A stretch of 6,628 bases of DNA from the NCBI GenBank assembly GCA_016763045.1, contig JAESUN010000278.1, positions 1-6,628 of the forward strand, written 5' to 3'. A program made the position numbers and the translations under genes. The notes beneath the pieces were generated by a model. That model was given only the letters and a program-made list of their open reading frames with translations, did no database searches and was not told where the DNA came from. This stretch comes from Opitutaceae bacterium. GTDB taxonomy: Bacteria; Verrucomicrobiota; Verrucomicrobiia; Opitutales; Opitutaceae. Of this stretch, positions 1-6,382 are shown in pieces (position 1 is the first letter of the stretch; each line of letters begins with the position of its first letter).

Positions 1-353
1 ATGAGGAGGAGTTGTTTAATCTCTACAGAGCAGCTGACATTTTCGCAATGACAAGTATTAACTACGGCAAGAGCGTAGAAGCATTTGGTTTAGTCTACCT
101 TGAAGCCTCAGCCTTTGCTCTACCAATCATTGCCCATGATGTGGGAGGTGTTTCGGAAGCAGTCCTGCATGAAGAGACAGGTTTTTTGATTTCTCCCGGA
201 AACCCCCGAGCCTTAACCGAAGCCTTTTTTCGACTCATTACAGATAAAAACTTACGGATGCAACTAGGTCAGAACGGATTTAATTGGGCAAAAAAACAAT
301 CATGGCAAGATTCTGCGAAAATTTTACTCAACGAATCTCCTCCTTCAATTTAG
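1..353 (+). CDS. GT4-type glycosyltransferase, C-terminal fragment (5' end outside window)
   Basis: This is the last 116 or so residues of a glycosyltransferase of the GT-B fold, family GT4 type, which moves a sugar from a nucleotide-sugar donor onto a glycan or lipid acceptor at the cytoplasmic side of the membrane. The frame is open from base 3, so the TTG at 12 is not a real start. Visible features are the helix 'LYRAADIFAMTS' just before the donor site, then the E-x7-E motif of retaining GT4 enzymes (first Glu in VEAFG, second in YLEA), the 'DVGGVSEAV' loop, 'ETGFLISPGNPRAL' and the closing amphipathic helix ending near 'NWAKKQSW'. The acceptor domain is missing because it lies off the window, so the substrate cannot be told. 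It likely belongs to a cell-envelope polysaccharide or LPS locus to the left, but nothing here proves that. The C-terminus looks natural and not truncated. Confidence 0.88.
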   Translation, partial: EEELFNLYRAADIFAMTSINYGKSVEAFGLVYLEASAFALPIIAHDVGGVSEAVLHEETGFLISPGNPRALTEAFFRLITDKNLRMQLGQNGFNWAKKQSWQDSAKILLNESPPSI

Positions 354-386
354 GTCTTCCGAAAACCTAATGCTAAGGAGCAAGAC
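354..386. terminator. Possible bidirectional terminator between convergent genes
   Basis: The 33 bases between the stop of the glycosyltransferase and the stop of the small minus-strand ORF are bounded exactly by an inverted repeat, GTCTT (354-358) and AAGAC (382-386). It can be extended by CC/GG (359-360 with 377-378) across a 3-base bulge. On the plus strand it is followed by the AT-rich TTATTTAT. The stem is weak and neither side has a run of five T, so this is a placement-based guess. Confidence 0.25.
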
Positions 387-551
387 TTATTTATGAATCA
401 CAGCCACAACCGGTTCGACGCCAAAAGAAACCTCTGGGCCACTAAAGAAATTATGAGCATATACTAACGAGCCCACCATCAGAGCCGCGAATAACACGCC
501 ATACAAAACAGGTAAAACCCGTGATCCTTCATCTATTATTTCCCTTTTCAT
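387..551 (-). CDS. Small single-helix membrane protein, 54 aa, unknown function
   Basis: This short reading frame of 54 residues begins at ATG (551-549) and ends in TAA (389-387). It starts with a charged stretch (MKREIIDEGSR), followed by one strongly hydrophobic segment at about residues 12-32 (VLPVLYGVLFAALMVGSLVY), and ends with a short tail (residues 33-54) containing HNFFSGPEV and finishing VIHK. Positive residues at the N-terminus would place the N-terminus inside and the tail outside, as a small inner-membrane protein. An in-frame TAA lies four codons upstream of the ATG, which fixes the start, and AAGGGG sits 8 bases before it. The gene ends 33 bp from the convergent glycosyltransferase stop, a typical gene-like spacing. 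I do not recognise the family. The helix, start signal and spacing argue that it is real, but the length alone could be chance. Confidence 0.55.
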   Translation of the reverse strand: MKREIIDEGSRVLPVLYGVLFAALMVGSLVYAHNFFSGPEVSFGVEPVVAVIHK

Positions 552-559
552 TACGTCAT

Positions 560-565
560 CCCCTT
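560..565 (-). promoter_or_regulatory. Shine-Dalgarno-like AAGGGG for the 54-aa ORF
   Basis: AAGGGG on the minus strand ends 8 bases before the ATG at 551. It stands out because the other complete genes in the window have no visible purine-rich ribosome site, and it supports the chosen start of the small ORF. Confidence 0.4.
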
Positions 566-669
566 AAAGTTAAAGTGGTGCCGACATAAACATCCATTAA
601 CCTGTTCTCGACAACTTAAATCAGCAGCTATTACACCATTTAGTGGTTTCTCCTATCAATACCCTAAGG

Positions 670-699
670 GTTATAAAAAGACATCAATAACAAGCTCAA
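670..699 (-). promoter_or_regulatory. Candidate sigma70-type promoter for the 54-aa ORF
   Basis: On the minus strand TTGAGC (699-694) is followed after 18 bases by TATAAC (675-670), giving four of six matches to the -35 consensus and five of six to the -10 consensus. Transcription would begin near 663 and leave a leader of about 110 bases before the ATG at 551. This is read by eye against the E. coli consensus; the host's own promoter preferences are unknown. Confidence 0.3.
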
Positions 700-722
700 G
701 TCAGAGTTTTTCGAGACCTTCC

Positions 723-752
723 CTCTTAAGATTACGTAGGAATCCATAAGAG
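723..752. repeat. Imperfect 10-bp inverted repeat (hairpin A)
   Basis: CTCTTA (723-728) pairs with TAAGAG (747-752), and inside it GATT (730-733) pairs with AATC (741-744) around the 7-base loop 734-740, with a small 1x2 internal loop between the two stems. Neither strand has a T run directly after it, so it does not read as a standard intrinsic terminator. It shares bases 748-752 with the next hairpin, so the two cannot form together. Confidence 0.5.
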
Positions 753-772
753 AACGGTTTAAAGCCTCTCTT
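748..772. repeat. Imperfect 8-bp inverted repeat (hairpin B, alternative to A)
   Basis: AAGAGA (748-753) pairs with TCTCTT (767-772), continued by GG (756-757) with CC (765-766) after a 2-base bulge, around the loop TTTAAAG. The arm 748-752 is also used by hairpin A. In a minus-strand transcript running past glmS, B would form first and A could replace it. No T tract follows. Confidence 0.45.
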
Positions 773-831
773 GCTTTCATCCTATCTACTCAGATCAGTA
801 AAAGCATCGCCCAGCCATTATCCTTTCACTC

Positions 832-850
832 AAAGCCTCCGCCTGGCTTT
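832..850 (-). terminator. Hairpin 10 bases after glmS, possible terminator without T tract
   Basis: On the minus strand AAAGCC (850-845) and GGCTTT (837-832) form a 6-bp stem around the 7-base loop AGGCGGA, starting 10 bases past the glmS stop. The position is right for a transcript end or 3' stabiliser. The following bases are GAGTGAAAGG, not a T run, so an intrinsic terminator is only possible. Confidence 0.33.
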
Positions 851-859
851 ATGGTAATG

Positions 860-2713
860 CTACTCGACCGTGACCGACTTTGCGAGATTCCTCGGTTTAT
901 CCACATCACATCCTCTTTCGACTGCGATATAGTAACTAAGTAACTGCAAAGGAACGGTTGCAAGAATGGGCATAACAGAGTCTGCCGCATCCGGGATGAT
1001 GATAGTGTCATCCACCAATCCATCTGGAACCTCGCAAGACTTCGAATGAATTAAAATCACTTTCCCCTTTCGGGCTTTCACTTCCTGGATATTGGAAAGA
1101 ACTTTTTGAAAAATCTCACCTCCTGTCGCGATAAAGACAGACGGACACTCTTCACAAATCAAAGCAATTGGCCCGTGTTTCATTTCAGCAGCTGGATAAC
1201 CCTCTGCATGAATATAAGATATTTCTTTTAGTTTCAAAGCTCCCTCCAATGCGATAGGAAACATCGCCTGTCTGCCTAGGAAAAGAAAATCAGCATAACC
1301 CGCATATTTGGCTGCAATCGCCTTAATATGCTGGTCCTGTTTCAACGTTTCTCTAACTAAGTTGGGCACACTACGTAGAGCCTTTACCATCTCTGCTCCA
1401 TCAGTGTAACTCATATCTCGAAGACGACCGAGATAAAGAGCTAGCATAGCCACAATTAACAATTGAGATGTAAATGCTTTGGTAGAGGCAACTCCAACTT
1501 CAGGACCTGCATGCTGATAAATACCTCCATCTGCTTCACGAGCAATTGTTGAACCCACTCCATTCGTGATCGCCAATGTCCGATAGCCTCTCCTCTGCGC
1601 TTCACGCAAAGCACCCAAAGTATCGATTGTTTCACCGGATTGCGTCACAACAAAAACCAAAGTATTCTTATCCAGAGGAGCATTTCTATAACGAAGCTCC
1701 GAAGCATATTCAACTTCTACTGGAATACGTGCGTAGCGTTCGATCAGATATTCTGCGACCAAACAGGAATGCCAAGCCGTTCCACAGGATGTGAACAAAA
1801 GGCGATCGATCTGCCTTAACTCTCTGGGTGTCAGATTCAATCCTCCAAAAATAGCAGTGCTCCCATCATCAGAAAAACGCCCTCGCATCGCATTCTCCAA
1901 AGCTGCCGGTTGTTCAAAGATTTCCTTGAGCATATAATGCTCAAACTTTCCCTTCTCACTATCTTCAATATTCCAGTCAATGGTATTAATGACAGGATCA
2001 ATCCCTTCGTCCGCAGCTGAAACAACACGAAAACCATCACGGCTCATCGAGACCATTTCATTATCATCCAGATAAACAACATTGCTCGTATGCGTTATAA
2101 TAGCCGATTCATCACTCGCCAAAATATACTCTCCCTTCCCGACTCCTAAGATCAACGGAGACCCCTTTCGGGCACCAATCAATTCGTCGGGATAATCAAC
2201 ACAAGTCACAGCAATTCCATACGTTCCTTCCACATGACTCAAAGCTTTTCGTACCGCGGTAAAAAAACGGGAAGTATCCTCACCGTCTTCTTTTTCCTTG
2301 GCATAATGGTACGCTATTAAATTGGAAAGAGCTTCACTATCCGTTTCTGAAGAAAAGGAAAAACCCTTAATTTCCAAAAACTTCTTCATTTCAACGTAGT
2401 TCTCAATCACTCCATTGTGAACCATAGCAATTTTCCCATCACTACTCACATGAGGGTGCGTATTTGATTCAGTTACCCCACCATGGGTAGCCCAGCGTGT
2501 ATGGCTTATCCCCAGCGTTCCTTTCGCAGAATTCTTCGACGTAGCTTCCACCAATTTCGCAACCCTTCCAATACGCTTGATGACATTAAATCCAGTCGGA
2601 GAAAAAACAACCAAGCCCGAGGAATCATACCCTCGATATTCTAATCTTTTCAACCCCTCAAGGAGAAGGTTACGAACGTCTTTTTTCCCAATATAGCCTA
2701 CGATACCACACAT
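860..2713 (-). CDS. glmS: Glutamine--fructose-6-phosphate aminotransferase (isomerizing)
   Basis: GlmS makes glucosamine-6-phosphate from fructose-6-phosphate and glutamine in the cytoplasm, the first committed step to UDP-GlcNAc for peptidoglycan and LPS. At 617 residues it is full length for the family (about 610). The N-terminal Ntn-type glutaminase starts with the nucleophile Cys2 in MCGIVGYIG and shows HTRWATHGG (71-79, Arg73), HNGVIENY (99-106, Asn100-Gly101) and SETD (122-125). Two SIS sugar-isomerase domains follow: SCGTAWHS (309-316) and TQSGETIDT (357-365) in the first, and EGALKLKEIS (490-499) with KHGP (512-515) in the second. By alignment with E. coli GlmS, Lys494, Glu497, His513 and Lys612 match the catalytic residues, and the C-terminus ends in the invariant KSVTVE. 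The ATG is fixed because Cys must follow the initiator Met. No Shine-Dalgarno sequence is seen. The gap to polX (106 bp) carries a terminator and promoter candidate, so glmS is probably its own unit. No GlmS ribozyme is evident upstream. Confidence 0.98.
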   Translation of the reverse strand: MCGIVGYIGKKDVRNLLLEGLKRLEYRGYDSSGLVVFSPTGFNVIKRIGRVAKLVEATSKNSAKGTLGISHTRWATHGGVTESNTHPHVSSDGKIAMVHNGVIENYVEMKKFLEIKGFSFSSETDSEALSNLIAYHYAKEKEDGEDTSRFFTAVRKALSHVEGTYGIAVTCVDYPDELIGARKGSPLILGVGKGEYILASDESAIITHTSNVVYLDDNEMVSMSRDGFRVVSAADEGIDPVINTIDWNIEDSEKGKFEHYMLKEIFEQPAALENAMRGRFSDDGSTAIFGGLNLTPRELRQIDRLLFTSCGTAWHSCLVAEYLIERYARIPVEVEYASELRYRNAPLDKNTLVFVVTQSGETIDTLGALREAQRRGYRTLAITNGVGSTIAREADGGIYQHAGPEVGVASTKAFTSQLLIVAMLALYLGRLRDMSYTDGAEMVKALRSVPNLVRETLKQDQHIKAIAAKYAGYADFLFLGRQAMFPIALEGALKLKEISYIHAEGYPAAEMKHGPIALICEECPSVFIATGGEIFQKVLSNIQEVKARKGKVILIHSKSCEVPDGLVDDTIIIPDAADSVMPILATVPLQLLSYYIAVERGCDVDKPRNLAKSVTVE

Positions 2714-2725
2714 AATATTTAACTG

Positions 2726-2755
2726 AATATAATCATTTTAGGATACTTTTCCCAA
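2726..2755 (-). promoter_or_regulatory. glmS: Candidate promoter for glmS
   Basis: On the minus strand TTGGGA (2755-2750) and TATATT (2731-2726) are separated by 18 bases. Transcription would start around 2719, only about six bases before the glmS ATG, which would make a nearly leaderless mRNA and would fit the missing Shine-Dalgarno sequence. The region is AT-rich, so chance matches are likely. Confidence 0.25.
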
Positions 2756-2783
2756 GAGAAATCGACAGTGCTCTATATCGGAC

Positions 2784-2818
2784 AAAAATCGATCAAATGA
2801 AGCATTCCTACGGATCGA
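2784..2818 (-). terminator. Candidate intrinsic terminator after polX
   Basis: Just past the polX stop the minus strand reads TCGATC (2818-2813), an 18-base loop, GATCGA (2794-2789) and then TTTTT (2788-2784). The loop contains a further GAA/TTC pairing. The stem is only 6 bp with three G-C pairs, so it is weak, but the order of stem followed directly by a T run is correct, and it separates polX from glmS. Confidence 0.42.
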
Positions 2819-2819
2819 G

Positions 2820-4559
2820 TCACTTCTTCCTTTTTTCCAGAAATTCTTCCACGCTTTTAAGAGTCCAAGTATTAAAAACCGACTCTGCACTCAACCAGCC
2901 CTTTCGGGCAATCCTGACACCTGCATCCACAAAGCCTAAATGCTCAATAGAATGAGCATCTGGATTAATACTCGTCAAATGTCCTTTTTCGACAGCCCTA
3001 CGCCAATGTCTCCAGTCCATGTCAAGTCGATGAGGATTTGCGTTAAGTTCAATAATGACACCATTTGCAACAGCTGCATCGACTACCTTTTCTACATTCA
3101 GCTCATAGCCCTCTCTGGCCAACAACAACCGACCGGTCAAATGACCCAGCATCGTTGTCGAAGGATGTTCTATTGCCTTGATGATTCGGGCCGTCATTTT
3201 ATCTCGTGGTTGGGTAAATGAGGCGTGCACGGAAACCACCACGTAATCCAATTCCTCTAAAACATCATTATTCAAATCCAATGAACCATCCGTCAGAATA
3301 TCACATTCGATTCCTGAAAAAACTCTAGTCGTATATTTTCCTGATTCATTTAAAGCACGAATGGCTTCAATCTGCTGAATGACACGCTCCTCGTTCAAGC
3401 CATTTGCCTGAAAACTTGCCTTGGAATGATCTGCCAACCCAAGATAATCCCAGCCCATTTCCTGTGCAGCCAGCGCCATTTCTTCGAGTGTATTAACCCC
3501 ATCGGAAGCCTCTGTATGGTTATGGAAACATCCTTTCAAATCCTCCACGCGCACCAAATCCGGCAAGCTTCCATTTTCGGCCACTTCGATTTCTCCCAAG
3601 CCCTCCCTCAATTCCGGAGGGATAAAAGTTAAATCGAAAAAATGAAACAATGCCTCCTCCGAATCAATTGTCTCACTACCCTCTACCGAAACTCCGTCGT
3701 TTTCATTACTTATCCCCCACTCGCTTAAACTCAAGCCACGAGACAATGCCCTCTGGCGCATCTGCACATTATGCTCCTTTGAGCCCGTAAAATGATGCAG
3801 CGCAAAAGCAAATTGTGCTGGAGATACCACTCTTAAATCTGCCTGGAGTCCATTTTCGAGTCGAACACTCGACTTCGTTTGACCCTTGGCAGTTATTTCG
3901 ACCACACCTTTCCGCTCGGTAAACCAATCCATCACAGGCGACGGTTCATCCGATGCCACAACAAAATCAAGATCCCCCACTGTTTCCCTGTTTCGTCGTA
4001 AACTGCCGGCATGCTCCGCCCTGATAACCTCAGACAAAACCCGTAATCCTTCCAAAATAGGTTCTGCCACCTGTTGAGCTTTCCACCATAAATGACGCCG
4101 ACTGTAAATTTCTCGATTCTTTATTCCGCTAAGAATTTTTTCGGCAGACTTCACTCCAAAACCCGGCAATGCTGCGACTTCACCTTCGAGACAAGCCTCC
4201 TCCAACGACTTAAGAGACTCCACTCCCAATTTGTCATGCAACACTTTTATCTTCTTACCGCCCAACCCCGGAATATCCAACATCTGTATCAGCCCTTCTG
4301 GAACAGATGCCCTTAAGTCAGTATAAAACTTTAATTTCCCTGTCCCAGATAATTCCTCAATTTTTTTTGCCAGAGCCACTCCCACTCCTTTGATATCATT
4401 CAGTCGCCCCTCAGCAATAACATCCTCGAGCTTCTCAGTCAACGTCTCCAGCGCACGCGCTCCATTTTGATAAGCACGTATTTTAAAAGGGTTTTCTCCT
4501 TTTAATTCAAGTAGAGTCCCTATCTCACTCAGAATCGCTGCAACCTCTTTTTTATTCAT
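2820..4559 (-). CDS. polX: DNA polymerase/3'-5' exonuclease PolX (Pol beta-like core with PHP domain)
   Basis: PolX is a bacterial X-family repair polymerase that fills short gaps in base-excision repair. Its C-terminal PHP domain gives metal-dependent 3'-5' exonuclease and, in studied members, AP-endonuclease and 3'-end-cleaning activity. The 579 residues match the usual length of about 570. Helix-hairpin-helix-type motifs are seen at 56-70 ([15 protein letters not shown]), 96-111 ([10 protein letters not shown]...) and 131-146 ([12 protein letters not shown]). The palm has GSLRR (185-189) and GDLD (Asp196, Asp198), with Asp241 in ADLRVV as the likely third metal ligand, followed by HFTGSKEHN (256-264). 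The PHP metal ligands appear in order: HNH (346-348), Asp353, DH (377-378), GIE (Glu418), His445, GH (His473) and DAH (534-536). All key residues are present, so both activities should be intact. No Shine-Dalgarno sequence precedes the ATG. It lies 70 bp downstream of alkC on the same strand and may be co-transcribed with it. Confidence 0.95.
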   Translation of the reverse strand: MNKKEVAAILSEIGTLLELKGENPFKIRAYQNGARALETLTEKLEDVIAEGRLNDIKGVGVALAKKIEELSGTGKLKFYTDLRASVPEGLIQMLDIPGLGGKKIKVLHDKLGVESLKSLEEACLEGEVAALPGFGVKSAEKILSGIKNREIYSRRHLWWKAQQVAEPILEGLRVLSEVIRAEHAGSLRRNRETVGDLDFVVASDEPSPVMDWFTERKGVVEITAKGQTKSSVRLENGLQADLRVVSPAQFAFALHHFTGSKEHNVQMRQRALSRGLSLSEWGISNENDGVSVEGSETIDSEEALFHFFDLTFIPPELREGLGEIEVAENGSLPDLVRVEDLKGCFHNHTEASDGVNTLEEMALAAQEMGWDYLGLADHSKASFQANGLNEERVIQQIEAIRALNESGKYTTRVFSGIECDILTDGSLDLNNDVLEELDYVVVSVHASFTQPRDKMTARIIKAIEHPSTTMLGHLTGRLLLAREGYELNVEKVVDAAVANGVIIELNANPHRLDMDWRHWRRAVEKGHLTSINPDAHSIEHLGFVDAGVRIARKGWLSAESVFNTWTLKSVEEFLEKRKK

Positions 4560-4629
4560 TCAATCACAACTCAAACAAAGTGTCTCGAAAAGTTCAATCT
4601 TTAGGCAAAAACCAAATCATCAACGCTCG

Positions 4630-5748
4630 TTAAACAGATAAAGTAAAATCAACTATTCCATACGATTTCCCATTGATCAGTAGTTCAACCCGATGCTTCC
4701 CCTTATAGTATTTCCGAGTCGTGATGGCCTTGAACAAATGAGCCTTTGAAATCTCAATAGAATCATCCATTCCAAGGGAAAACACCTTCCATTTGAAGAC
4801 CTTCGCCGTTAACTGACCATTGGCTTTCATATGATGAATCGCATAGTCAACGGCCAAATGTTGAGTCTTTTTTGATTTGGATTTGAGCTTAACAAAGAGA
4901 CTAAGTTTATCCCCCATTTTGATTTGATTTTTTCCCACCCGAAATACCTCGAGTGATAATTTCGGAGAAACACTAAACCCCAACCATTGAAAGACCTCCT
5001 GATGACCCGCCTTCACTAGGCTGCGTGTTCCATGCCGAATAATCCATTCCGTATCCTTATTTCCCTCTTTGAGCCAAGCTTGGCACGTTTTTAAAACCAA
5101 ATCAGGATGATCCTTAGAAATATCATTCAGATTATTCGCTACAGAACGCCTGACATATTCACTCTTATCTGATTTTAGCTGCTCTAGGAGTTTTAGAACA
5201 GGAAGTGGATCTTCACAATATTGCTGCAATCGAATTCCCCATGGCAGTCGAGGACGAATTCCTTCTGACACAAGACGACGAACATGCTCATCCTTATCCC
5301 GACACCACTTCAATAGAACTTTCTCCGTTTGCTTTGCATTCTGCATAAGAAAGGGGCGAATCGCAAATTCCGCCGAAGACAACGGCGTAAGATCCTTCAG
5401 TAACTCAAGAGATATTTTCGAGTGTCCGCGGCCATAAACACTGACATAATCAATCAGAGGCCATCCCGCAAATACACTAAAAGAATCCTCCTTATTCCCC
5501 CAGTCCCAGTTCTCTTTGACGCAATGCAAAACCTCCGCCGCTTCAGTGAAATCCGATGGAAGATACTTATGCAAAACATCGATCAGATGGTGCACTCGCT
5601 GCTTTAACTCTAGTTCAGCAAGACCATTCAATGCATCTTTGACAAACCTATCAAAGGGGAATTCATCGATAATCTTGCATAAAGTCCTGGCCATTCGATC
5701 AACAGCATCCGCCCCAAGCCCATCCCTCATTAATCGCTGCTCTGCCAT
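4630..5748 (-). CDS. alkC: AlkC-type DNA alkylation-repair glycosylase (HEAT-like repeats plus C-terminal Ig-like domain)
   Basis: AlkC enzymes are DNA glycosylases of the HEAT-like-repeat superfamily shared with AlkD. Studied members remove positively charged N3-methylated bases (3-methyladenine, 3-methylcytosine) without flipping the base. The 372 residues show an all-helical part (about 14-255). Its diagnostic core is HVRRLVSEGIRPRLPWGIRL (155-174) followed by the repeat SEYVRRSVANNLNDISKDHP (196-215) and WIIRHGTRSLVKAG (235-248). Residues about 260-372 are different: beta-rich and lysine-rich (LSLEVFRVGKNQIKMGD, YKGKHRVELLINGKSYG), which fits the Ig-like domain described at the C-terminus of some AlkC proteins. 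The start was kept because 'RLMRDGLGADAVDRMA' right after it looks like the usual N-terminal helix. It begins 15 bp after the stop of the AlkZ-related gene, so coupled expression is likely. I have not assigned catalytic residues because I cannot map them reliably without an alignment. Confidence 0.87.
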   Translation of the reverse strand: MAEQRLMRDGLGADAVDRMARTLCKIIDEFPFDRFVKDALNGLAELELKQRVHHLIDVLHKYLPSDFTEAAEVLHCVKENWDWGNKEDSFSVFAGWPLIDYVSVYGRGHSKISLELLKDLTPLSSAEFAIRPFLMQNAKQTEKVLLKWCRDKDEHVRRLVSEGIRPRLPWGIRLQQYCEDPLPVLKLLEQLKSDKSEYVRRSVANNLNDISKDHPDLVLKTCQAWLKEGNKDTEWIIRHGTRSLVKAGHQEVFQWLGFSVSPKLSLEVFRVGKNQIKMGDKLSLFVKLKSKSKKTQHLAVDYAIHHMKANGQLTAKVFKWKVFSLGMDDSIEISKAHLFKAITTRKYYKGKHRVELLINGKSYGIVDFTLSV

Positions 5749-5763
5749 AATCTTGTAAAGAGG

Positions 5764-6309
5764 CTAATTACTCGATCCTTCACGTTGAATATCCGGATAA
5801 ACATCTGAAAACCTCAACCACGTGTCGCGCTCCAGCCCAGGTTCATTGGAACGAACAATGTTCAAAGTAATCTGTAGCTCCTTCAAGGCTCCGTCGAAGC
5901 GATTTTTCGTACAGCCAAATCGCTCCAGGCATTCCCTTCGAAGAACACCTGTTTCATAGGGCTCCAGTCTCACCAGTTCAAAGATTTCACGACTTAACTC
6001 CCGACATTCTTCAACAGGCTTATGATAGGCCTGATAGTGAGACTCCCGTAGATACGCCATACTCATCAGCACAGCCGCGCCGCCTCTGATCTTTCCATAA
6101 AAAATCTCATTCGGAAACAATTCCGGTAATGCATTTTTCCAGTACCAAATCGCTCCTATTTTTTCGCCCCAGCCGCCTTCTCCTGCCTGTCTATCAGGTA
6201 AATCAACCGTATCCCACAATGATTTAATCTCTTTGAGGTTTGATTTAAAAATCGTGCAGATTTTTTCCGCCAAGATAAACCTCCGCGCCTGATCGATAGT
6301 CTTGATCAT
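5764..6309 (-). CDS. Small AlkZ-related protein, possible winged-helix DNA-binding protein
   Basis: This is a cytoplasmic protein of 181 residues without signal peptide or membrane segment. The order of motifs recalls the small 'AlkZ-related' proteins: an N-terminal 'ICTIF...LWDTV' segment (18-35), a tryptophan-rich 'WGEKIGAIWYWKNALPE' (47-63), 'IFYGKIRGG' (69-77), then helical 'SREIFELVRLEPYETGVLRREC' (106-127) and 'TKNRFDGALKELQITLNIV' (134-152), which could be a winged helix. AlkZ itself (E. coli YcaQ) is a much longer glycosylase that unhooks DNA crosslinks. This protein is less than half that length and I see no clear catalytic motif, so enzymatic activity is not implied. Its 15-bp spacing to alkC supports a role in alkylation repair, for example as an accessory or regulator; that is inference. 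The LPDRQAG stretch (37-43) looks like a linker insertion. The recognition is from memory of sequence pattern, so it is moderate. Confidence 0.6.
   Translation of the reverse strand: MIKTIDQARRFILAEKICTIFKSNLKEIKSLWDTVDLPDRQAGEGGWGEKIGAIWYWKNALPELFPNEIFYGKIRGGAAVLMSMAYLRESHYQAYHKPVEECRELSREIFELVRLEPYETGVLRRECLERFGCTKNRFDGALKELQITLNIVRSNEPGLERDTWLRFSDVYPDIQREGSSN
6181..6201. repeat. Short palindromic element within the AlkZ-related gene, encoding LPDRQAG
   Basis: CCTG (6186-6189) and CAGG (6195-6198) flank a 5-base loop, with a second CCTG just to the left (6182-6185). In the frame of the gene this encodes LPDRQAG followed by a glycine-rich stretch, between two conserved segments. The peptide resembles those encoded by small palindromic repeats that insert in frame into genes of some bacteria. 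Only one copy is present in the window, so repeat status is not shown. Confidence 0.22.
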
Positions 6310-6346
6310 GTATTCATTTTTTCAGACACTTTCTGGTTTTGAATAG

Positions 6347-6382
6347 AAAAATCAACGACCCTTCAAGAAACAAAGCTTCGTT
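6347..6382 (-). terminator. Weak terminator candidate after the homocysteine methyltransferase gene
   Basis: Directly after the stop codon the minus strand has AACGA (6382-6378), a 19-base loop, TCGTT (6358-6354), two bases and then TTTTT (6351-6347). The 5-bp stem is marginal. If real, it would separate the methyltransferase from the AlkZ-related/alkC genes, whose promoter would then have to lie between here and 6310; no clear -35/-10 pair was found there. Confidence 0.25.

Larger units (their letters stand above)
552..859. other. 308-bp stretch without a convincing gene; several inverted repeats
   Basis: This gap lies between the end of glmS and the start of the 54-residue ORF. It holds a hairpin just after glmS (832-850), two overlapping inverted repeats (723-752 and 748-772), a promoter-like pair of boxes (670-699) aimed at the small ORF, and a roughly 110-base leader with an isolated AGGAG (650-654) before a two-codon ATG-GTG-stop. 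The only frame of any length on the minus strand (780-664, 38 codons) crosses the hairpins and has no good ribosome site. Confidence 0.6.

Noticed and set aside
393..467. Plus-strand frame of 24 codons with AAGGAG 12 bases upstream
   Set aside because: It is antisense to the better supported 54-residue membrane ORF, very short, without recognisable features, and the spacing of the ribosome site is too long.
661..671. Perfect palindrome ACCCTAAGGGT
   Set aside because: Only one base would remain for a loop, so it cannot form a normal RNA hairpin, and no second copy is present to suggest an operator.
664..780. Minus-strand frame of 38 codons starting at ATG 780
   Set aside because: No ribosome site at a proper distance, no hydrophobic or domain pattern, and it runs across both inverted repeats and the promoter candidate, so it is more likely chance.
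826..2040. Other open frames overlapping glmS on both strands
   Set aside because: They lie within the well supported glmS coding sequence, lack domain features, and are shadows of its codon pattern.
2714..2819. Possible glmS ribozyme or other riboswitch upstream of glmS
   Set aside because: The gap is short and mostly taken by a polX terminator candidate and an AT-rich promoter-like region; I see none of the nested pairings of the glmS ribozyme, which is mainly known from Firmicutes.
4577..6330. Similar words AAAGTGTCT(C)GAAAA near 4577 (plus) and near 6320 (minus), each by a gene start
   Set aside because: The orientation relative to the downstream gene differs, the match is short and AT-rich, and two imperfect copies are not enough to call a regulatory site.
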